From Halorientalis litorea (GTDB lineage Archaea; Halobacteriota; Halobacteria; Halobacteriales; Haloarculaceae), in NCBI RefSeq assembly GCF_023028225.1, contig NZ_CP095482.1, positions 558,001 to 622,000 of the forward strand: 64,000 nucleotides of DNA, written 5' to 3'. Below, piece by piece: positions 42,550 to 51,750 of the stretch. The position numbers were made by a program, and so were the translations under genes. Below the pieces are notes generated by a model. The model had not been told where the DNA came from. It was given only the letters and a program-made list of their open reading frames with translations, and made no database searches. Position 1 is the stretch's first letter; each line of letters opens with the position of its first letter.

Positions 42550-43743
42550 ATGGAGGACGCCGGCGGTACGCCGCATCGAGTCGGATTCGTCGGTGCCGAT
42601 TCGGATGTCGCAGAGTGGGTCCGCGCTGGCTTCGAGCGAGCGACGGAGCCAGTCGACTTCGTCATCGAAGAGTCAGTCTCCGACGCGGTGGAACACGTCG
42701 AAACCGCCCAACACACGCCCGACCCGCGGCTACGGACACCCATGGGGGAGTCCGACCCGCCGTTCGACGGATTCGTCGTCACCGACGACGGGGACTGGGA
42801 CCCCACGGACGTCACCCGCCGCATCAGGAACCGGGACGGAACGCTCCCAGTCGTCTTGTTCCTCGACGACGGAAGCGAGGACATCGCCGGGCGGGCCGTC
42901 GCGGCCGACGCGAGCGGCTACGTGACGAGGGCGTGTGAGGAGCCGACTGGAACGCTCGTCGCACGGGTTCTGGACTGTGCCGCGACGGCCAGACGGGAGC
43001 GAGCGACTCGCAAAGAGCGCGCGCTCTCGGCGCGTCTCGTCGAGAAGAACCCCGAAGTCGTGACCGTCGTGCGTCCCGGTGCCGACCTCGCCTTCGGGAA
43101 CGGCCGCGTCGACGAGGTGTTGGGGTTCGACCCCGCCGAGGTCGACGGTCGGTTGCCCTACGAGCGGATTCACGAGGACGACTGGCAGGACCTCCGGGAG
43201 GAGTTCTACGACGCCGTCATCGACCCCGACTACATCCCGACCGTCGAGTTCCGCGTTCGGGACGACGACGGCGGCTGGCGCGCCGTCGAAGCGCGCGGCC
43301 GGAACCTCCTCTCGGACCCCGTCGTCCGCGGGTTCGTCGTCATCATCAGGGACGTGAGCGAGCGACGGGAACGGGAACGAGAGCACGAACTGTACCGGCA
43401 GGTCGTCGAGAACGTCGGCAACGCGATGTACGTCCTCGACCCCGAGGGGTACTTCGAGTGGGTCAACGACGCGTTCGTCAGACAGACCGGCTACGAACGG
43501 GAGTTCGTGGAAGGGACACACGTCTCCGCGTTCATCGGGGAAGACGACTACCGGACGGCAACCGAACTGGTCTCGGAACTCCGTGAAGAAGGCGCGAACG
43601 ACTGGCGACGGTTCGGGTTCGTCGCCGAGAACGTCGAAGGCGACATCCGCCGGGTGGTCGCCAGAGTCTCGATTCTCAGCGGGGCTGACGACGAGTTCCG
43701 CGGCATCGTCGGCGTCCTCCGCGACGTGACCGGCGAGTCCTGA
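42550..43743 (+). CDS. Receiver-like plus double-PAS signalling protein without kinase
   Basis: 397 residues from ATG 42550 (a TTG 9 bp upstream is possible). Residues 8-150 resemble a response-regulator receiver domain but with altered acidic and lysine positions. Two PAS domains follow (about 165-275 and 285-395; for example YVLDPEGYFEWVNDAFVRQTG), each ending in a PAC motif (VIIRDVSE, GVLRDVTGE). No histidine kinase or output domain follows. The stop is 2 bp from the stop of the facing REC-PAS-kinase gene. A TATA-like aacttatc lies about 25 nt before the start. Confidence 0.82.
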   Translation: MEDAGGTPHRVGFVGADSDVAEWVRAGFERATEPVDFVIEESVSDAVEHVETAQHTPDPRLRTPMGESDPPFDGFVVTDDGDWDPTDVTRRIRNRDGTLPVVLFLDDGSEDIAGRAVAADASGYVTRACEEPTGTLVARVLDCAATARRERATRKERALSARLVEKNPEVVTVVRPGADLAFGNGRVDEVLGFDPAEVDGRLPYERIHEDDWQDLREEFYDAVIDPDYIPTVEFRVRDDDGGWRAVEARGRNLLSDPVVRGFVVIIRDVSERREREREHELYRQVVENVGNAMYVLDPEGYFEWVNDAFVRQTGYEREFVEGTHVSAFIGEDDYRTATELVSELREEGANDWRRFGFVAENVEGDIRRVVARVSILSGADDEFRGIVGVLRDVTGES

Positions 43744-43744
43744 C

Positions 43745-45289
43745 TCAGGCCGCCGGTGGCGTGTCGCCGCCGACGCCCGTCACCTCGACGCGGGTCCCGC
43801 CCGCGTCGCTCTCGACGATGTCCAGCCGCCAGCCGTGCCCCTCGACGATGCGACGGACCAAGGCGAGGCCGAGGCCGGTCGCCTCCCTGTCCGTCGTCTC
43901 CCCGTACTCGACGAGTTGGTCGGCACGGTCCGGGTCCATCCCCGGACCGTCGTCGGCGACGTAGAACCCCCCGTCGAGGTCCCCCAGCGTTATTTCGACC
44001 GGCCCGTCGCTGTGCTGGACTGCGTTCTCGAACAGTTCGACGAGGACTTGCTCTAAGCGTTCGCGGTCCGCCGGGACCGTCGCCTCCGTCGCCACCGACA
44101 GCGTTGCGTCCGCGGTGTCGACTTCTTCCCACGCGAACTCGGCCATCTCGGCGAGGGCGACCTCTTGGGTGTCCGGGACCGTGTGCCCCTTCCGTGCGAG
44201 GTCGACGAGGTCGACGATGAGGTCCTCCATCTGGTCCGTCGCGCGTTCGAGCGCGTCGAAGTGCGTCTCGTCGCCGGTTTCACGAGCCAGTTGGATGCGG
44301 CCGGTCACCACGTTCAGCGGGTTTCGCAGGTCGTGTGAGACGGCACCGACCAGTTCCTCCAGTCGTTCGTGCTGTCTGCCCAGTTCCCGCTCGTACGCCG
44401 CCCGGTCGGACACGTCCCGGAGCGTGCAGGCGAGCGCGACGATCCGCCCCTCGGTGTCGGTCAGGCGCGTGCAGTGCAACTCGACGCGCCGCGTCGTGCC
44501 GTCGGCCGTTTCGAGCGCGCAATCGAGCGTGTCCTGTCCCGAGTTCGCCGCCGCCGAGAGCGTCGCCGCGACGGCCTCGCGGTCCTCTGGGGCGAACAGC
44601 ACTGGCGGCTCGATATCGGCGAGTTCGGCCCCACTCCGTCCCGTCAGTTCGGGGACCGCCGTGTTCCAGTACGCAGTCGTCCGGTCGCTGTCGAGGACGA
44701 GTACCCCATCCGGGAGTGCGTCGAGGACACCGGTCAGGACCGCAGCAGCGTTCCCACCGGCGATACGCGAGAGACTGCGGTCCGCCGTGGGGTCCGTCGG
44801 CTCCGTCGGCCGGCCGCCGTCGTCGGACGGCGCGCTCCCGGGACCGCCGTCGGTCCGGTAGACCGGCGTGCCGCCGTCAGTCGCCACGTCGTCTGCACTG
44901 GCCACCGCGTCGACGATTTCGGCCGCGAGTTCACCGTACTGCTCGGTACCCGACCCCTTCTGGAGATACGCCGTGTAGACGGTATCGAGCATCTCCCCGT
45001 CGACCTGCTCCTCGTCCCGTCCGGTGAACAGAACGATGGGGACCCCCGGCGCGGCGTCGTGAATGGCCTCGGCGAACGCCGGTGGCTCCATGTCGGGCAA
45101 CTGGTAGTCGCTCACCACGCAGTGAAACTCGCCCGCTTCGAGTTGGTCGAGTGCCTCCTCCCCCGTCACCGCCCCCTCCATCGCAAGCCGGTCGTCCTCG
45201 CGTTCGAGGAACGTCGCCGCCAACTCCACGATTTCGGGGTCGTCGTCCACGTGTAACACCCGAATCGGGTCGACTCCGACTTCGCTCAT
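43745..45289 (-). CDS. REC-PAS-histidine kinase hybrid
   Basis: 514 residues. Order: receiver domain with acidic pocket DDD (15-17), phospho-acceptor D61 (VVSDYQLPD) and K111; an acidic linker; a PAS domain (about 185-295); HisKA with H319 (VSHDLRNPLNV); and the ATPase domain with N-box (ELFENAVQHS), G1 (VADDGPGMD) and G2 (ATGLGLALVRR). It has no membrane helix, so it is cytosolic. An N-terminal receiver feeding a kinase is a frequent haloarchaeal design. The output partner is unknown. Confidence 0.9.
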   Translation of the reverse strand: MSEVGVDPIRVLHVDDDPEIVELAATFLEREDDRLAMEGAVTGEEALDQLEAGEFHCVVSDYQLPDMEPPAFAEAIHDAAPGVPIVLFTGRDEEQVDGEMLDTVYTAYLQKGSGTEQYGELAAEIVDAVASADDVATDGGTPVYRTDGGPGSAPSDDGGRPTEPTDPTADRSLSRIAGGNAAAVLTGVLDALPDGVLVLDSDRTTAYWNTAVPELTGRSGAELADIEPPVLFAPEDREAVAATLSAAANSGQDTLDCALETADGTTRRVELHCTRLTDTEGRIVALACTLRDVSDRAAYERELGRQHERLEELVGAVSHDLRNPLNVVTGRIQLARETGDETHFDALERATDQMEDLIVDLVDLARKGHTVPDTQEVALAEMAEFAWEEVDTADATLSVATEATVPADRERLEQVLVELFENAVQHSDGPVEITLGDLDGGFYVADDGPGMDPDRADQLVEYGETTDREATGLGLALVRRIVEGHGWRLDIVESDAGGTRVEVTGVGGDTPPAA

Positions 45290-45486
45290 GGCACCCCCTT
45301 GGCATAGTACACGGTTAAGCGTTGAGGGCAGTTACCACGGCTGAAATCCACACGCTCGGTGCCGGCGGCGAAAGGGCCGTTTCGGAAGCCACGGCTGGCA
45401 CACGAGTATCGTGATACCGACGGGACACCAGCCGGCCCACTGACCGAGCGGGTCGCTGTCTGGTCAGTCGTTCGTCCGAGAGAAAG

Positions 45487-45561
45487 AGCCGGTGGAGGGA
45501 TTTGAACCCTCGGCCTAATCCTTACGAAGGATTCGCTCTAGCCAGTCTGAGCTACACCGGC
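45487..45561 (-). tRNA. tRNA-Thr (anticodon CGT)
   Basis: Read on the minus strand: acceptor GCCGGTG pairs with CACCGGC; D arm GCTC/GAGC; anticodon stem AATCC/GGATT with loop TTCGTAA (anticodon CGT, reading ACG); T arm GAGGG/CCCTC with TTCAAAT. The discriminator is U, as expected for archaeal tRNA-Thr. It has no intron and no encoded CCA. It lies downstream of the Trm5-like gene on the same strand. Its 5' end and leader are duplicated upstream (see the direct repeat at 45554-45635). Confidence 0.97.
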
Positions 45562-45635
45562 ACACTCACGCTGTTCGTGTGCCCAGCCCTGCGTCGCTCT
45601 ACTCCGCACGACACCGGCACACTCACGCTGTTCGT
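45554..45635. repeat. 25-bp direct repeat covering the tRNA-Thr 5' end
   Basis: acaccggcacactcacgctg followed by ttcgt occurs at 45554-45578 and again, without mismatch, at 45611-45635. The first copy includes the last 8 bases of the tRNA gene on this strand (its 5' end) plus 17 bases of leader. The second is a solo copy, 57 bp away, upstream of the tRNA in its own direction. Confidence 0.9.
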
Positions 45636-45717
45636 CTACCGAGCCGCCGCGCGTGTCCGCGTGTGCAGATAACCGTTCGTCCCATAACCGCAATAAGGAT
45701 TGTGAATCGCGTCCGGT

Positions 45718-46749
45718 TCAGGTCCGTGACAGTCGAACGTCCAGCACCACGTTCAGTTCGTGTGGCGCGTACGAGCGGACGGTGTGGCGGGTGTCGACGG
45801 TCACTGCGTACTCTGGTTCGGCCGCCGCGCGGATGGCACGCTCGCCCGGGCCGTAGGGGTCGTCCTCGTGCTGGATGTCGTAGTAGTGCAGGACACACTC
45901 CTCGCTCGCGAGCTCGACCGCCGTGTCGAGGAACTCCTCGGCACTGTGGGGGAGGTTCATCACGAGACGGTCAGCCCAGTCGCGATAGTCCGTCCCGTCG
46001 CCGTCGATTCCATCAGGGTCGGTCACCGTTCGAACGTCGCCGTGGATAGCGGTCACCCGGTCAGCGACGCCGTTCCGGCGGGCGTTCTCCCGGAGGTACT
46101 CGATTGCGGTGTCGTTCAAGTCCACGCCGACGGCCGTCGCGCCGCGTTTGGCGAACGGGACGACGAACGGACCGACACCGGCGAACATGTCGAGTGTCCG
46201 CTCGCCCGCGCGCACTTGCTCGGCGACGCGGTGGCGCTCCGTGGCGAGCCGCGGCGAGAAGTAGACTGCCGCCAAATCGAGCGCGTACTCACAGCCGTAC
46301 TCCCGGTGAACCGTCTCGGTCGGTGCGCGGTCGGTCCCGTCCTCGGCGACGGCCAGCACCTCCCAGTCTCGTACTCGGAGGTCGCCCTTGACTTTCGAGG
46401 CGCGGTTGATGACGGCGCGTGCGGGGATGGCCGACTCCATCACGGCCGCCGCGAGAGCCTGTGCACGCTCGGGGTCGTCCTCGTCGACGACCACGACGTC
46501 CCCGATGCGTTCGTAGGAGGGCGTGAAGTCGACGATATCGGCCGGCGTCGTCTGTGTCTCCCGGGTCGGCACGTCGCGGTGTACCACCTCGTAGTCGTCG
46601 GGAACTGCGGTGGCGTCGGTGACGGGGATGTAGAGCCAGCCGTCCTCGACGACGATTTCGCGCGTCTCGGTCACGAGGTCCGCCTCGGCGAGGGTGCTGC
46701 GCACTGCTTCGCCGTCCTCGCGAGGAACGCGGACACACGGGACTGCCAT
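45718..46749 (-). CDS. Trm5-type tRNA (guanine(37)-N1)-methyltransferase
   Basis: 343 residues. The Rossmann methyltransferase core carries the SAM loop FAGVGPFVVPFAKRGA (about 194-209), the acidic VGVDLNDTA end of strand 2, and the catalytic NLPH motif (VMNLPHSAEEF, about 269) that marks Trm5 and related class I tRNA methyltransferases. The N-terminal 160 residues contain D1/D2-type tRNA-binding regions. It methylates G37 next to the anticodon, which prevents frameshifting. It shares a short divergent promoter region with dph5. Confidence 0.9.
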   Translation of the reverse strand: MAVPCVRVPREDGEAVRSTLAEADLVTETREIVVEDGWLYIPVTDATAVPDDYEVVHRDVPTRETQTTPADIVDFTPSYERIGDVVVVDEDDPERAQALAAAVMESAIPARAVINRASKVKGDLRVRDWEVLAVAEDGTDRAPTETVHREYGCEYALDLAAVYFSPRLATERHRVAEQVRAGERTLDMFAGVGPFVVPFAKRGATAVGVDLNDTAIEYLRENARRNGVADRVTAIHGDVRTVTDPDGIDGDGTDYRDWADRLVMNLPHSAEEFLDTAVELASEECVLHYYDIQHEDDPYGPGERAIRAAAEPEYAVTVDTRHTVRSYAPHELNVVLDVRLSRT

Positions 46750-46791
46750 AGCGGTGGTCGGTCAGCGCGTGCGGTAAGCCTGACGGTCCGG

Positions 46792-46804
46792 GCGGTTTAA
46801 CCGC
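46792..46804. promoter_or_regulatory. Palindromic TATA-like element between trm5-like and dph5
   Basis: GCGGTTTAACCGC is a 13-bp palindrome centred on TTTAA. Its centre is 27 nt before the dph5 ATG, right for a leaderless promoter, and 49 nt before the divergent methyltransferase ATG. Its symmetry would let one element serve both directions. Confidence 0.45.
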
Positions 46805-46824
46805 ACCGCCGACCGACTGGCCGT

Positions 46825-47592
46825 ATGCTCACTTTCGTCGGTCTGGGGCTGTACGACGAACGCTCCGTCACGGTGGCCGGACAGGAGGCACTGCGGGCCG
46901 CCGACCGCGTGTTCGCGGAGTTCTACACCAGTAAACTCGCGGGGACCTCGGTCGACGCCCTCGAATCGCATCATGGGGTCGACATCGAGGTCCGCGACCG
47001 CGACGGTATCGAGAGAAACCCCGGTCCGATTCTCGACGCCGCCGAGTCCGGCGACGCCGTCTTTCTCACCGCCGGCGATACGATGATTTCGACGACACAC
47101 GTCGACCTCCGCATGCGTGCCCACGACCGGGGCATCGAGACGCGGGTGGTCCACGGAACGACCGCACAGACCGCCGCGAGTTCGCTCACCGGCCTCCAGA
47201 ACTACCGATTCGGGAAGGCGACGACGCTCCCGTTCGAGCGCGCCCACGGCGGCGAGGGCGTCCCCGACAGCGTCGTGGCGACGATACGGGACAACCGGAG
47301 CCGTGACCTCCACACCCTCGTCTACCTCGACATCAAAGCCGCTGACGACGACTACATGACCGCCGACACCGCCGCGGCGATGCTCGCCGAGGAGTTCCCG
47401 AACACGCTCGCCGTCGCCGTCTGTCAGGCCGGAAGCCCGGACCCGACCGTCCGCGCGGAGACGCTCTCGACGCTCGCAACCGAGTTGTTCGGCCCGCCGC
47501 TCCACTTGCTCGTCGTGCCCGGGAGTCTCCACGTCCTCGAACGCGAGGCACTCGTGGAACTCGCGGAGGCACCGGCCGACCGCCTCGCCTAA
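46825..47592 (+). CDS. dph5: Diphthine synthase
   Basis: 255 residues. The opening MLTFVGLGLYDERSVTV and the segments EFYTSKLAGT, AGDTMISTTHVDLRMRA and YLDIKA match the Dph5 tetrapyrrole-methylase-like family. The enzyme trimethylates the modified histidine of elongation factor aEF2 on the way to diphthamide. Its stop overlaps the convergent archaeosortase gene end by 4 nt. Confidence 0.94.
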   Translation: MLTFVGLGLYDERSVTVAGQEALRAADRVFAEFYTSKLAGTSVDALESHHGVDIEVRDRDGIERNPGPILDAAESGDAVFLTAGDTMISTTHVDLRMRAHDRGIETRVVHGTTAQTAASSLTGLQNYRFGKATTLPFERAHGGEGVPDSVVATIRDNRSRDLHTLVYLDIKAADDDYMTADTAAAMLAEEFPNTLAVAVCQAGSPDPTVRAETLSTLATELFGPPLHLLVVPGSLHVLEREALVELAEAPADRLA

Positions 47593-48560
47593 CCGTCGCC
47601 CTCGCCGTCGGCACGGACCTGTTCGGCCCCGAGCGCACGCTCTAAGTCGTACTCCGTCCCCGTCAGCATGAACAGCAAGTCCTCGACCACTACCAGCACC
47701 TCCGGGAGTTCCCGGACGACGAGCCACGTGATACCTACGAGGGCGACGACCGACAGCCCCTGTGCGAGGATGCGGTCGGCGATGAAGTACGAGACCATGT
47801 ACGGGTCGTCCGTGGCGAACACGGTCATTACTGCGTTCGGGAAGAGGTCCATGTACTGGTAGCCGAAGGAGATGCCGATAAACACGTTTCGGACGATGTT
47901 CAGGGCGTAGATAATCGGTATCGAGACGGCAAAGGCACGGAGCTTCCGGCCGAGCGGTGCGTCGACGGCGGTGACCAGCCCGGCGAAAATCGCCATGCTC
48001 CCGATACCCGTACACGCGGTGACGATAGTGTACGTTATCGCGTGGTTCGGTTCGGGATAGAACTTGAAGGTCGCTCGGAACGGGTCGTACTTCTCCGGCG
48101 AGACGGTCGCGCTGTTGACGACCGCCGGCTCGAAGCCGAGCAGCGACATCACGACTTCGGTCTGTCGAGTCACCATCTCGATGACGAACTGGCGGAGGAC
48201 CACTATCGTCTCGAACGGGAGGTACACCAAGCCCATCACGGCGACGGCCCGCGAGAGGACGAACAGCGTGTCCCGGCCCCTCGTGAGTAAGTAGCCGGCG
48301 TACAGTGCCGCCGGGACGGCGACGAGCGTCCCGATGCCCTCGACGATACTCTTCTGGACGAACGCGAAGTGGTAGATGAGCGTGAACCAGAAGACGGCGA
48401 ACAGCACCCATCCGGCGACGGTTATCCGTCGTGCCCACGAGCGGTCGACGTCGTACCACTCAAGCAGGGACCCGACGGTGAAGGTGCCGAGGACGAGCCA
48501 CGCGAGCGGGTCCGAAAAGCGCGTGAGCCACGCGAGTACACCGAGGACGGTCTCCAGCAT
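47589..48560 (-). CDS. artA: Archaeosortase A
   Basis: 323 residues with about eight membrane helices. The active-site Cys is C183 in TACTGIGS, with R224 (RNVFIG) and R263 (ADRILAQG). These match the spacing known for Haloferax volcanii ArtA (C173, R214, R253): exactly ten residues later each. ArtA recognises PGF-CTERM tails, removes the C-terminal helix and allows prenyl lipid attachment. It lies 118 bp downstream of the S-layer glycoprotein gene on the same strand, next to its major substrate. Confidence 0.95.
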   Translation of the reverse strand: MLETVLGVLAWLTRFSDPLAWLVLGTFTVGSLLEWYDVDRSWARRITVAGWVLFAVFWFTLIYHFAFVQKSIVEGIGTLVAVPAALYAGYLLTRGRDTLFVLSRAVAVMGLVYLPFETIVVLRQFVIEMVTRQTEVVMSLLGFEPAVVNSATVSPEKYDPFRATFKFYPEPNHAITYTIVTACTGIGSMAIFAGLVTAVDAPLGRKLRAFAVSIPIIYALNIVRNVFIGISFGYQYMDLFPNAVMTVFATDDPYMVSYFIADRILAQGLSVVALVGITWLVVRELPEVLVVVEDLLFMLTGTEYDLERALGAEQVRADGEGDG

Positions 48561-48678
48561 CTGTCAGGTGGTATGCGAATGAGCAGTATATGCTTTGTCG
48601 TTACTGTCGGCACTCACCGGGAAGCGTCGAAAGAAAGGTGTGTTCGAGCGGCCGGAGAAGACTCCGGTAGTTCAGACC

Positions 48679-51600
48679 TTAGCTGCGACGGCGGGCCGCC
48701 AGCAGTGCGGCACCGAGCATCGCGAGGACTGCGAGCACGGCCGTGAAGCCGGGACCTTCGGACGACGTGGTCGTCTCGGTCTCGGGCTCTTCGGTCTCCG
48801 TGTCAGGAGCCTCGGTCTCGGTGTCCATCTCGGTCTCGGTATCCATCTCAGTCTCGGTCATGTCGCCACCGGTGTCGGCCGTGATGTTGGCCGTGTCGGT
48901 GACGGCGTCACCGGCCGAGGTCGTGTACGGACCGTCGGCGTCCGGGAAGTCGTATTCCTCGTTCCCGTTGGTGTCGAGGTGAGCCATGGCGATGAGCGTC
49001 GTGTCTTCCTCCGGTTCCTCGTCCAGTTCGACGACAACGTTGTCGTTCTCGCCGGATTCGAGGTAGTCGGAGTTACCGATGACGCTGCCTGCGACGTTCC
49101 CTTCGAGGAGCGACGAGTCGTGGATGACGATGAAGCCACCCTCGGAGAGCGTCGCCGTACTGACGGTCACCGTGCCGTCCTCGACGGTCTGGTCAGCGAA
49201 GCCGACCGCTGCGGTCGCGGCATCGCCGATGACGCCGGGCGTCTCGGTGTCGTCGTCGTCGAAGTCACGGGCCGTTGCCTCGAACGTCGTGTTCGGGGCA
49301 CGGTCCGAGAAGTCGACCGTCGCGTTGAACGAGCCGTCGGACTGAACGATGGCCGTCGGGCTCTCGAGGAACGGACTGGTACCGGTCGAGCGGATGCGGA
49401 GGTTCAGCTCAGTACCGGGAGCCACGGTAGTGGTTCCGGAGATGACCTGGTCCGCCGCAGCGTCGACGCGGATGGTTCCGGTGTCGTCCGTGTCGTAGCT
49501 GAGCGACTTGTCCACAACACTCACATCACCAGTGGCCGAGAGCGGGTCACCGACGACGAAGTCGGAACCGCCTCGGTCACGCTCTGAGATGAAGAAGTTC
49601 GCGGTGTAGGTTTCCCCATCGTCGAACTCTGCGTTACCGCTACCACTGGTCTGGAAGCCAGCTGCGTACTCGTCGTAATCGTCCGTCGGGACGCGTTCGA
49701 GCACGGCCTGGTCGGTGTCTATCAGGACGTACAGCGAGCCGTTACGCTGGTCCGGAACGACCTGCATCGCATCGGCGTCGTTCGTCGATGCGAAGTCGAC
49801 AACCTTCGGGTTCCGGTTCGCGTCCGGATTCGATTGCTCGATCCAGATTTCGTAGTCCTCTTCGGTCAGACGCTGGTTGGCCGAACCGAAGTTGAAGCTT
49901 GCCCGGTTACTGGTGCCGTTAAGCAAGTTGACGAATGCCGTTGCGAAGTCGTCGGAGTCGACATCGGCTGCCTCCTCCTCAGCTTCGATGGCACCGAAGA
50001 CGCTCGTCGTCTGGAATTCGACGACCATCACGTCCTCTTGGGCGACGGAGTCGGACTGCGTGATGAGACCCTCGTCGACGGCGTTGTACAGTTCCTCAAC
50101 TTCGTCTTGGTCGAACTCGCCGAACTCCTCTTCGGGTGCGGTCCAAGTCCGAACATCGTTGACCGAAGTCTCGGTAATCTGGAGCGTACCGACACCGATC
50201 TCGTCACCGTCGTGGGTGACGTTGATGTCGTACGCTGCAGCGTCGAGTGGCGGGTCGTCGATCGGCCCTGCGTTAGGGTTGATGTTGACGATGTCGAATT
50301 CGTCAGAACTGTCGTCGACATCGACGGATTCCTGCATCGCGTTGATCGCGTCAGACTGGGTGAAACCTGCCGTAGTATCCGGGTCCGGATACGCACCGAG
50401 CGTGTAGAGGTTGAGCTGCGGCGTGACGACACCGTCGCCGTCACCGTCCTCTATGTCGGCCGTGAGGTTGAACCCAACTTCGTTGTAACCGATGTTGACG
50501 CGTGCCTCGTCAGTGTCTTCCAGTTCAATCGGGAACTGTGCAATGTCACCCTTGGCGGCGGTCGCGATGCCGCCCTGGGCGATGGTCGCTGTTGCGTCGT
50601 CGTCTTCGACGACGTTGATGGACGCGCTAGTGGACGCTGCCGTGTCGGAGACTTCGATATCGAGCGTGTACTCGCCAGGGTCGATGTCCGTGAAGTCGCC
50701 CGTTGCGATCTGGTCACCACTGACGGTGAACTCGATCTCGTCGTCGTCCTCGTCCTCGGTAACAGCCTTGTCCGTACTGAAGATGCTTGCGAGGTCGCCG
50801 GAGTCAAGCTGCTCCGACGTGATGGTGACATCGAAGTCGTTCCGGTTCGACTCAAAGTCGAGGTCCACGTTGTCACCTGTCTCAATCTCCTCCTCGTCGA
50901 AGGTCGCGCTCAGACTCTGAACGGAGACGGTGAACGTGTCACCGCCATCAATGGTAGAGGCGGTGTTCGGAGCGAGGCCACCACCGGTCTGCGCAGTCGG
51001 AAGCCCGTCTGTCGGGTTCTGACCACTGTCGGCGAGTGCGTACTCGCCTTCGAGATTGTCGGTGTTGATCAGCGCGTTGCTGTTCTCGTCGAAGTTTGTC
51101 TGTGAGATGAAGTCGTTCGAGAGAATCTGACGGGCACCACCGTCATCTCGGGTAACCTCGAACAGTTCGAGCGTTTGTGTGGCGTCGTCCTTGGCGTAGA
51201 TCGTTTGACCCTGCCAGAAGCGACGGTTCTCGAGGTTCAGGTCGCCGACCTTGTATCGCTCGCTTGCGATCTCGTCGACAGTGTTACCCTCGTCGTCGAA
51301 GTGCTCGATCGAGAGTTCGTAGGTACCCGCGTCGTCGGGGTTCTCCACACCGGTGATGGTCGCCGTCACGTCCGTGTTGTCCGGGACAGTGATGGTTCCA
51401 TCGTAGTTGATCTCGATCTCGTCGTCGATGAAGGTGACGTCCGCATTATTGATCACAGAGGTCGGGACGTTGGTGACGCTCGAAATCGTCGCGCCCTCAA
51501 CGTCAGCCTCTTCGATGGTGATGACGGTCTCAGAGACGTCACCGCCATCTTCAACCACGCCGCCAATCCTATACTGTACGCCTGTTGTTCCTGTCAAGTG

Positions 51601-51750
51601 CTCGTCAGCGTCGGTCGGAGGACCAACCTGATACGACACGTTGGCAGCCGCAGCGGCCGTCCCTGTGAACGCGATGGTGCCGGCGAAAACCGAGCCGACC
51701 ATCAGCGTCACGAGGAACAGACTGCGAAGTTTATCTCGTGTTCCTGTCAT
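48679..51750 (-). CDS. csg: S-layer (cell surface) glycoprotein with PGF-CTERM anchor
   Basis: 1023 residues. A Sec signal (SLFLVTLMVGSVFAGTIAF) ends in AAAAAN near residue 35. A very acidic beta-rich ectodomain follows with many N-x-S/T sequons, as expected of haloarchaeal S-layer proteins. Close to the C-terminus is a Thr/Glu-rich stretch of about 45 residues (TETEMDTE repeats), probably O-glycosylated, then GPGF, a hydrophobic helix and RRRS: the full PGF-CTERM signal. The N-terminus (surface glycoprotein signal, GTIAFTGTAAA) is characteristic. GC is lower than in the neighbours. A strong TATA box lies upstream. Confidence 0.93.
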   Translation of the reverse strand: MTGTRDKLRSLFLVTLMVGSVFAGTIAFTGTAAAAANVSYQVGPPTDADEHLTGTTGVQYRIGGVVEDGGDVSETVITIEEADVEGATISSVTNVPTSVINNADVTFIDDEIEINYDGTITVPDNTDVTATITGVENPDDAGTYELSIEHFDDEGNTVDEIASERYKVGDLNLENRRFWQGQTIYAKDDATQTLELFEVTRDDGGARQILSNDFISQTNFDENSNALINTDNLEGEYALADSGQNPTDGLPTAQTGGGLAPNTASTIDGGDTFTVSVQSLSATFDEEEIETGDNVDLDFESNRNDFDVTITSEQLDSGDLASIFSTDKAVTEDEDDDEIEFTVSGDQIATGDFTDIDPGEYTLDIEVSDTAASTSASINVVEDDDATATIAQGGIATAAKGDIAQFPIELEDTDEARVNIGYNEVGFNLTADIEDGDGDGVVTPQLNLYTLGAYPDPDTTAGFTQSDAINAMQESVDVDDSSDEFDIVNINPNAGPIDDPPLDAAAYDINVTHDGDEIGVGTLQITETSVNDVRTWTAPEEEFGEFDQDEVEELYNAVDEGLITQSDSVAQEDVMVVEFQTTSVFGAIEAEEEAADVDSDDFATAFVNLLNGTSNRASFNFGSANQRLTEEDYEIWIEQSNPDANRNPKVVDFASTNDADAMQVVPDQRNGSLYVLIDTDQAVLERVPTDDYDEYAAGFQTSGSGNAEFDDGETYTANFFISERDRGGSDFVVGDPLSATGDVSVVDKSLSYDTDDTGTIRVDAAADQVISGTTTVAPGTELNLRIRSTGTSPFLESPTAIVQSDGSFNATVDFSDRAPNTTFEATARDFDDDDTETPGVIGDAATAAVGFADQTVEDGTVTVSTATLSEGGFIVIHDSSLLEGNVAGSVIGNSDYLESGENDNVVVELDEEPEEDTTLIAMAHLDTNGNEEYDFPDADGPYTTSAGDAVTDTANITADTGGDMTETEMDTETEMDTETEAPDTETEEPETETTTSSEGPGFTAVLAVLAMLGAALLAARRRS

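Noticed and set aside
45487-45635. attL/attR pair of an integrated element at tRNA-Thr
   Set aside because: The repeated part is the 5' end rather than the 3' end, the copies are only 57 bp apart, and no integrase lies nearby.
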